7,006 bases of DNA, taken from an uncultured Rhodospirillaceae bacterium. Its GTDB lineage: Bacteria; Pseudomonadota; Alphaproteobacteria; MPNO01. The stretch spans positions 1 to 7,006 of the forward strand of contig CALGIA010000418.1 of NCBI GenBank assembly GCA_937916005.1. Direction: 5' to 3'. Of the stretch, positions 5,532-7,006 are shown piece after piece (positions within the stretch are counted from its first letter, which is position 1; each line of letters opens with the position of its first letter). Position numbers and translations under genes: made by a program. The notes under the pieces are model-generated. The model searched no databases and was not told the DNA's origin. It saw nothing but the letters and a program-made list of their open reading frames with translations.

Positions 5532-6980
5532 TCAACCTTTCCAAAAAGACGGCGCAAACAGGATCAGGACCGTAAACAGTTCCAGCCGGCCAAGCAGCAT
5601 TCCAGCCGAGAGCACCCATTTGGCGGCGTCGGGAAGCGTCTGAAAATTTCCCATGGGGCCGATGATCTCTCCAAGCGCGGGACCGACATTGCAGATAGCC
5701 GTTGCGGCGCCCGAAACCGCGGTAATGAAATCGAGCCCGATCATGCTCAGCAGAAGCGTCAAAACAATGAAGCTGATGACGAACAGATAGAAAAAGCTCA
5801 TGACCGATCCAGCAACTTCCTCAGTGATCGGGCGTTGATTGAAATGCGCGATGAAAACTCCATGCGGTTGGATCAGGCGTTTGATTTGGGTTTCCGCCGT
5901 AGCGTAGAGAACCTGGAAACGGAAAACCTTGATGCCGCAAGTGGTCGATCCGGCACAGCCGCCAACAAACATGATGAAGAAAAAAACCACTATCGCAAAA
6001 CCACCCCAAGCGCCGTAATCGGCGGAGGTATAGCCCGTTCCGGTGATGATCGAGACCACGTTGAACGATACGTATCGGAGGGCGCTCAAGAGATTTACTT
6101 CGTGGGTGCTGTAGAACCACAGCACCGTAATGCCGATGCATAGCGCTACAAATGAGATGAACCACCTGACCTGACTATCGCGAAGAATTGCCATGGGATC
6201 GCCGCGGACCGCCTGGAGATAGAGGACGAACGGCAGACCGCCAAGGATCATGAAAATGGTGATAATAACTTCAGCGTATTCATTGCCAAATCCGCCGATG
6301 GATCCGTCGGAAGTTGAAAATCCACCCGTCGCGATGGTGGTCATGGCATGGGCAATGGCGTCGAAACCGCTGAATCCGGATGTCCAAAGCGCGAGAGCGC
6401 AGATCGCCGTCAAGCCGAGATAAATAAACCCAATTCCGCTCGCTATTTGGGTAACCCGTGGCATGACTTTTTCGGAACGGTCCGACGATTCCATCCGAAA
6501 CAGCTGCATGCCGCCGATCTGCAATACCGGCAAAATGGCGACAGCCATGACGATAATGCCGATGCCACCAAGCCATTGCAGCAGGGAACGCCACAGCAGA
6601 ATGCCGTGGGGCGCGTTATCGAGCCCGGTCATCACCGTTGAGCCGGTTGTGGTGATCCCCGACATGGCTTCGAAAAATGCGTCGGTGTAGCTCAGCCCCA
6701 ATCCCGCGAAAGCGAAAGGCAAGGCGGCAAACATGGTGAGGACCAGCCAGCTTGCGGTCGTTAAAATGAACGCCTGTCGAATGCTGAACCGGGTCCATGA
6801 CGACCGGCATGTCAGGGTCATCGTAACGCCGACGAACAGTGTCAATCCGGCGGACGCGGCAAAAACCTTCCAGTCAGGGTTTTCTTTGATGGCATCCACA
6901 ATGAGTGGCGCGCACATGGCCGCCGCCAGGGTGGTCAGCAATACGCCGACGATAAAGAAGATGGGGCGAAGATCAAGCAA
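5532..6980 (-). CDS. trkH: Trk potassium uptake system membrane subunit (TrkH/TrkG)
   Basis: A 482-residue inner-membrane protein that forms the K+ pathway of the Trk system, normally gated by the cytoplasmic NAD-binding subunit TrkA, which is not in this window. It has the four-fold M1-P-M2 architecture of this superfamily. Pore-loop glycines of the filter are visible in ITTTGST (109-115), TIATGGFST (215-223), ITGTGYTS (312-319) and CNVGPAL (430-436). FVGGCAGSTTCGIK (338-351) is the gating loop of the third repeat, and GRLELFT (464-470) is the conserved last-helix motif, with Arg465 probably the arginine known to sit in the pore. Hydrophobic helices occur at roughly 7-27, 40-57, 70-92, 132-152, 183-200, 235-256, 273-290, 325-345, 391-412 and 455-477. 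The first codon used is TTG at 6980, because MLDLRP fits the family N terminus. The frame stays open to the right edge without ATG or GTG, so a start outside the window cannot be excluded. argE follows after 12 bases. Confidence 0.93.
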   Translation of the reverse strand: MLDLRPIFFIVGVLLTTLAAAMCAPLIVDAIKENPDWKVFAASAGLTLFVGVTMTLTCRSSWTRFSIRQAFILTTASWLVLTMFAALPFAFAGLGLSYTDAFFEAMSGITTTGSTVMTGLDNAPHGILLWRSLLQWLGGIGIIVMAVAILPVLQIGGMQLFRMESSDRSEKVMPRVTQIASGIGFIYLGLTAICALALWTSGFSGFDAIAHAMTTIATGGFSTSDGSIGGFGNEYAEVIITIFMILGGLPFVLYLQAVRGDPMAILRDSQVRWFISFVALCIGITVLWFYSTHEVNLLSALRYVSFNVVSIITGTGYTSADYGAWGGFAIVVFFFIMFVGGCAGSTTCGIKVFRFQVLYATAETQIKRLIQPHGVFIAHFNQRPITEEVAGSVMSFFYLFVISFIVLTLLLSMIGLDFITAVSGAATAICNVGPALGEIIGPMGNFQTLPDAAKWVLSAGMLLGRLELFTVLILFAPSFWKG

Positions 6981-7006
6981 TGTACTGTCGCATCCGCGAG
7001 GCCGGT

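Noticed and set aside
5376..6143. 255-residue + strand open frame across the argE/trkH junction
   Set aside because: It is the antisense shadow of two clear genes, and its Asp/Arg/Glu/Asn-rich sequence is what the complement of hydrophobic trkH codons gives.
1..7006. CRISPR array, tRNA or rRNA genes
   Set aside because: No regularly spaced repeats, cloverleaf with T-loop signature or rRNA-like sequence was seen on either strand.

Overview
The window reads as a chromosomal segment of an alphaproteobacterium, probably a Rhodospirillales-like lineage. The reasons are the moderately GC-rich coding DNA, the argD-argF-hslO gene order that is common in alphaproteobacteria, and the family character of the proteins. 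No phage, CRISPR, rRNA or tRNA gene was seen. The lineage is inferred from gene content and order, not from a database match.

Layout. Positions 1-120 hold no complete gene; an open frame runs in from the left edge and may be the tail of a degenerate transposase. A small dyad at 106-120 and an extremely AT-rich island (7 G/C in the 60 bases 121-180) follow. Positions 190-630 are GC-rich, look non-coding and contain several inverted repeats; they form an unusually long leader in front of argD. Then come, on the + strand, argD (631-1803), argF (1800-2711, overlapping argD by 4 bases), hslO (2725-3672, 13 bases after argF) and an uncharacterised lipoprotein gene (3723-4319). On the - strand, converging on that block, are trkH (6980-5532) and argE (5519-4350), separated by only 12 bases and so probably co-transcribed.

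How the genes work together. ArgD makes N-acetylornithine, ArgE removes the acetyl group to give ornithine, and ArgF carbamoylates ornithine to citrulline. Three successive steps of arginine synthesis are therefore encoded here, but in two convergent units: argD-argF travel with the redox chaperone gene hslO, while argE travels with the potassium transporter gene trkH. The lipoprotein gene has its own strong ribosome binding site and unknown function.

Most of this is ordinary housekeeping sequence. The part that deserves a second look is the leader before argD: an AT-rich island with a consensus -35 hexamer, a possible arginine-rich leader reading frame whose Arg codons sit in the 5' arm of a hairpin, a nested 10-bp stem, and a 19-base dyad present twice at a 78-base interval. 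I cannot show that it is regulatory, but it is the best candidate here for something undescribed.
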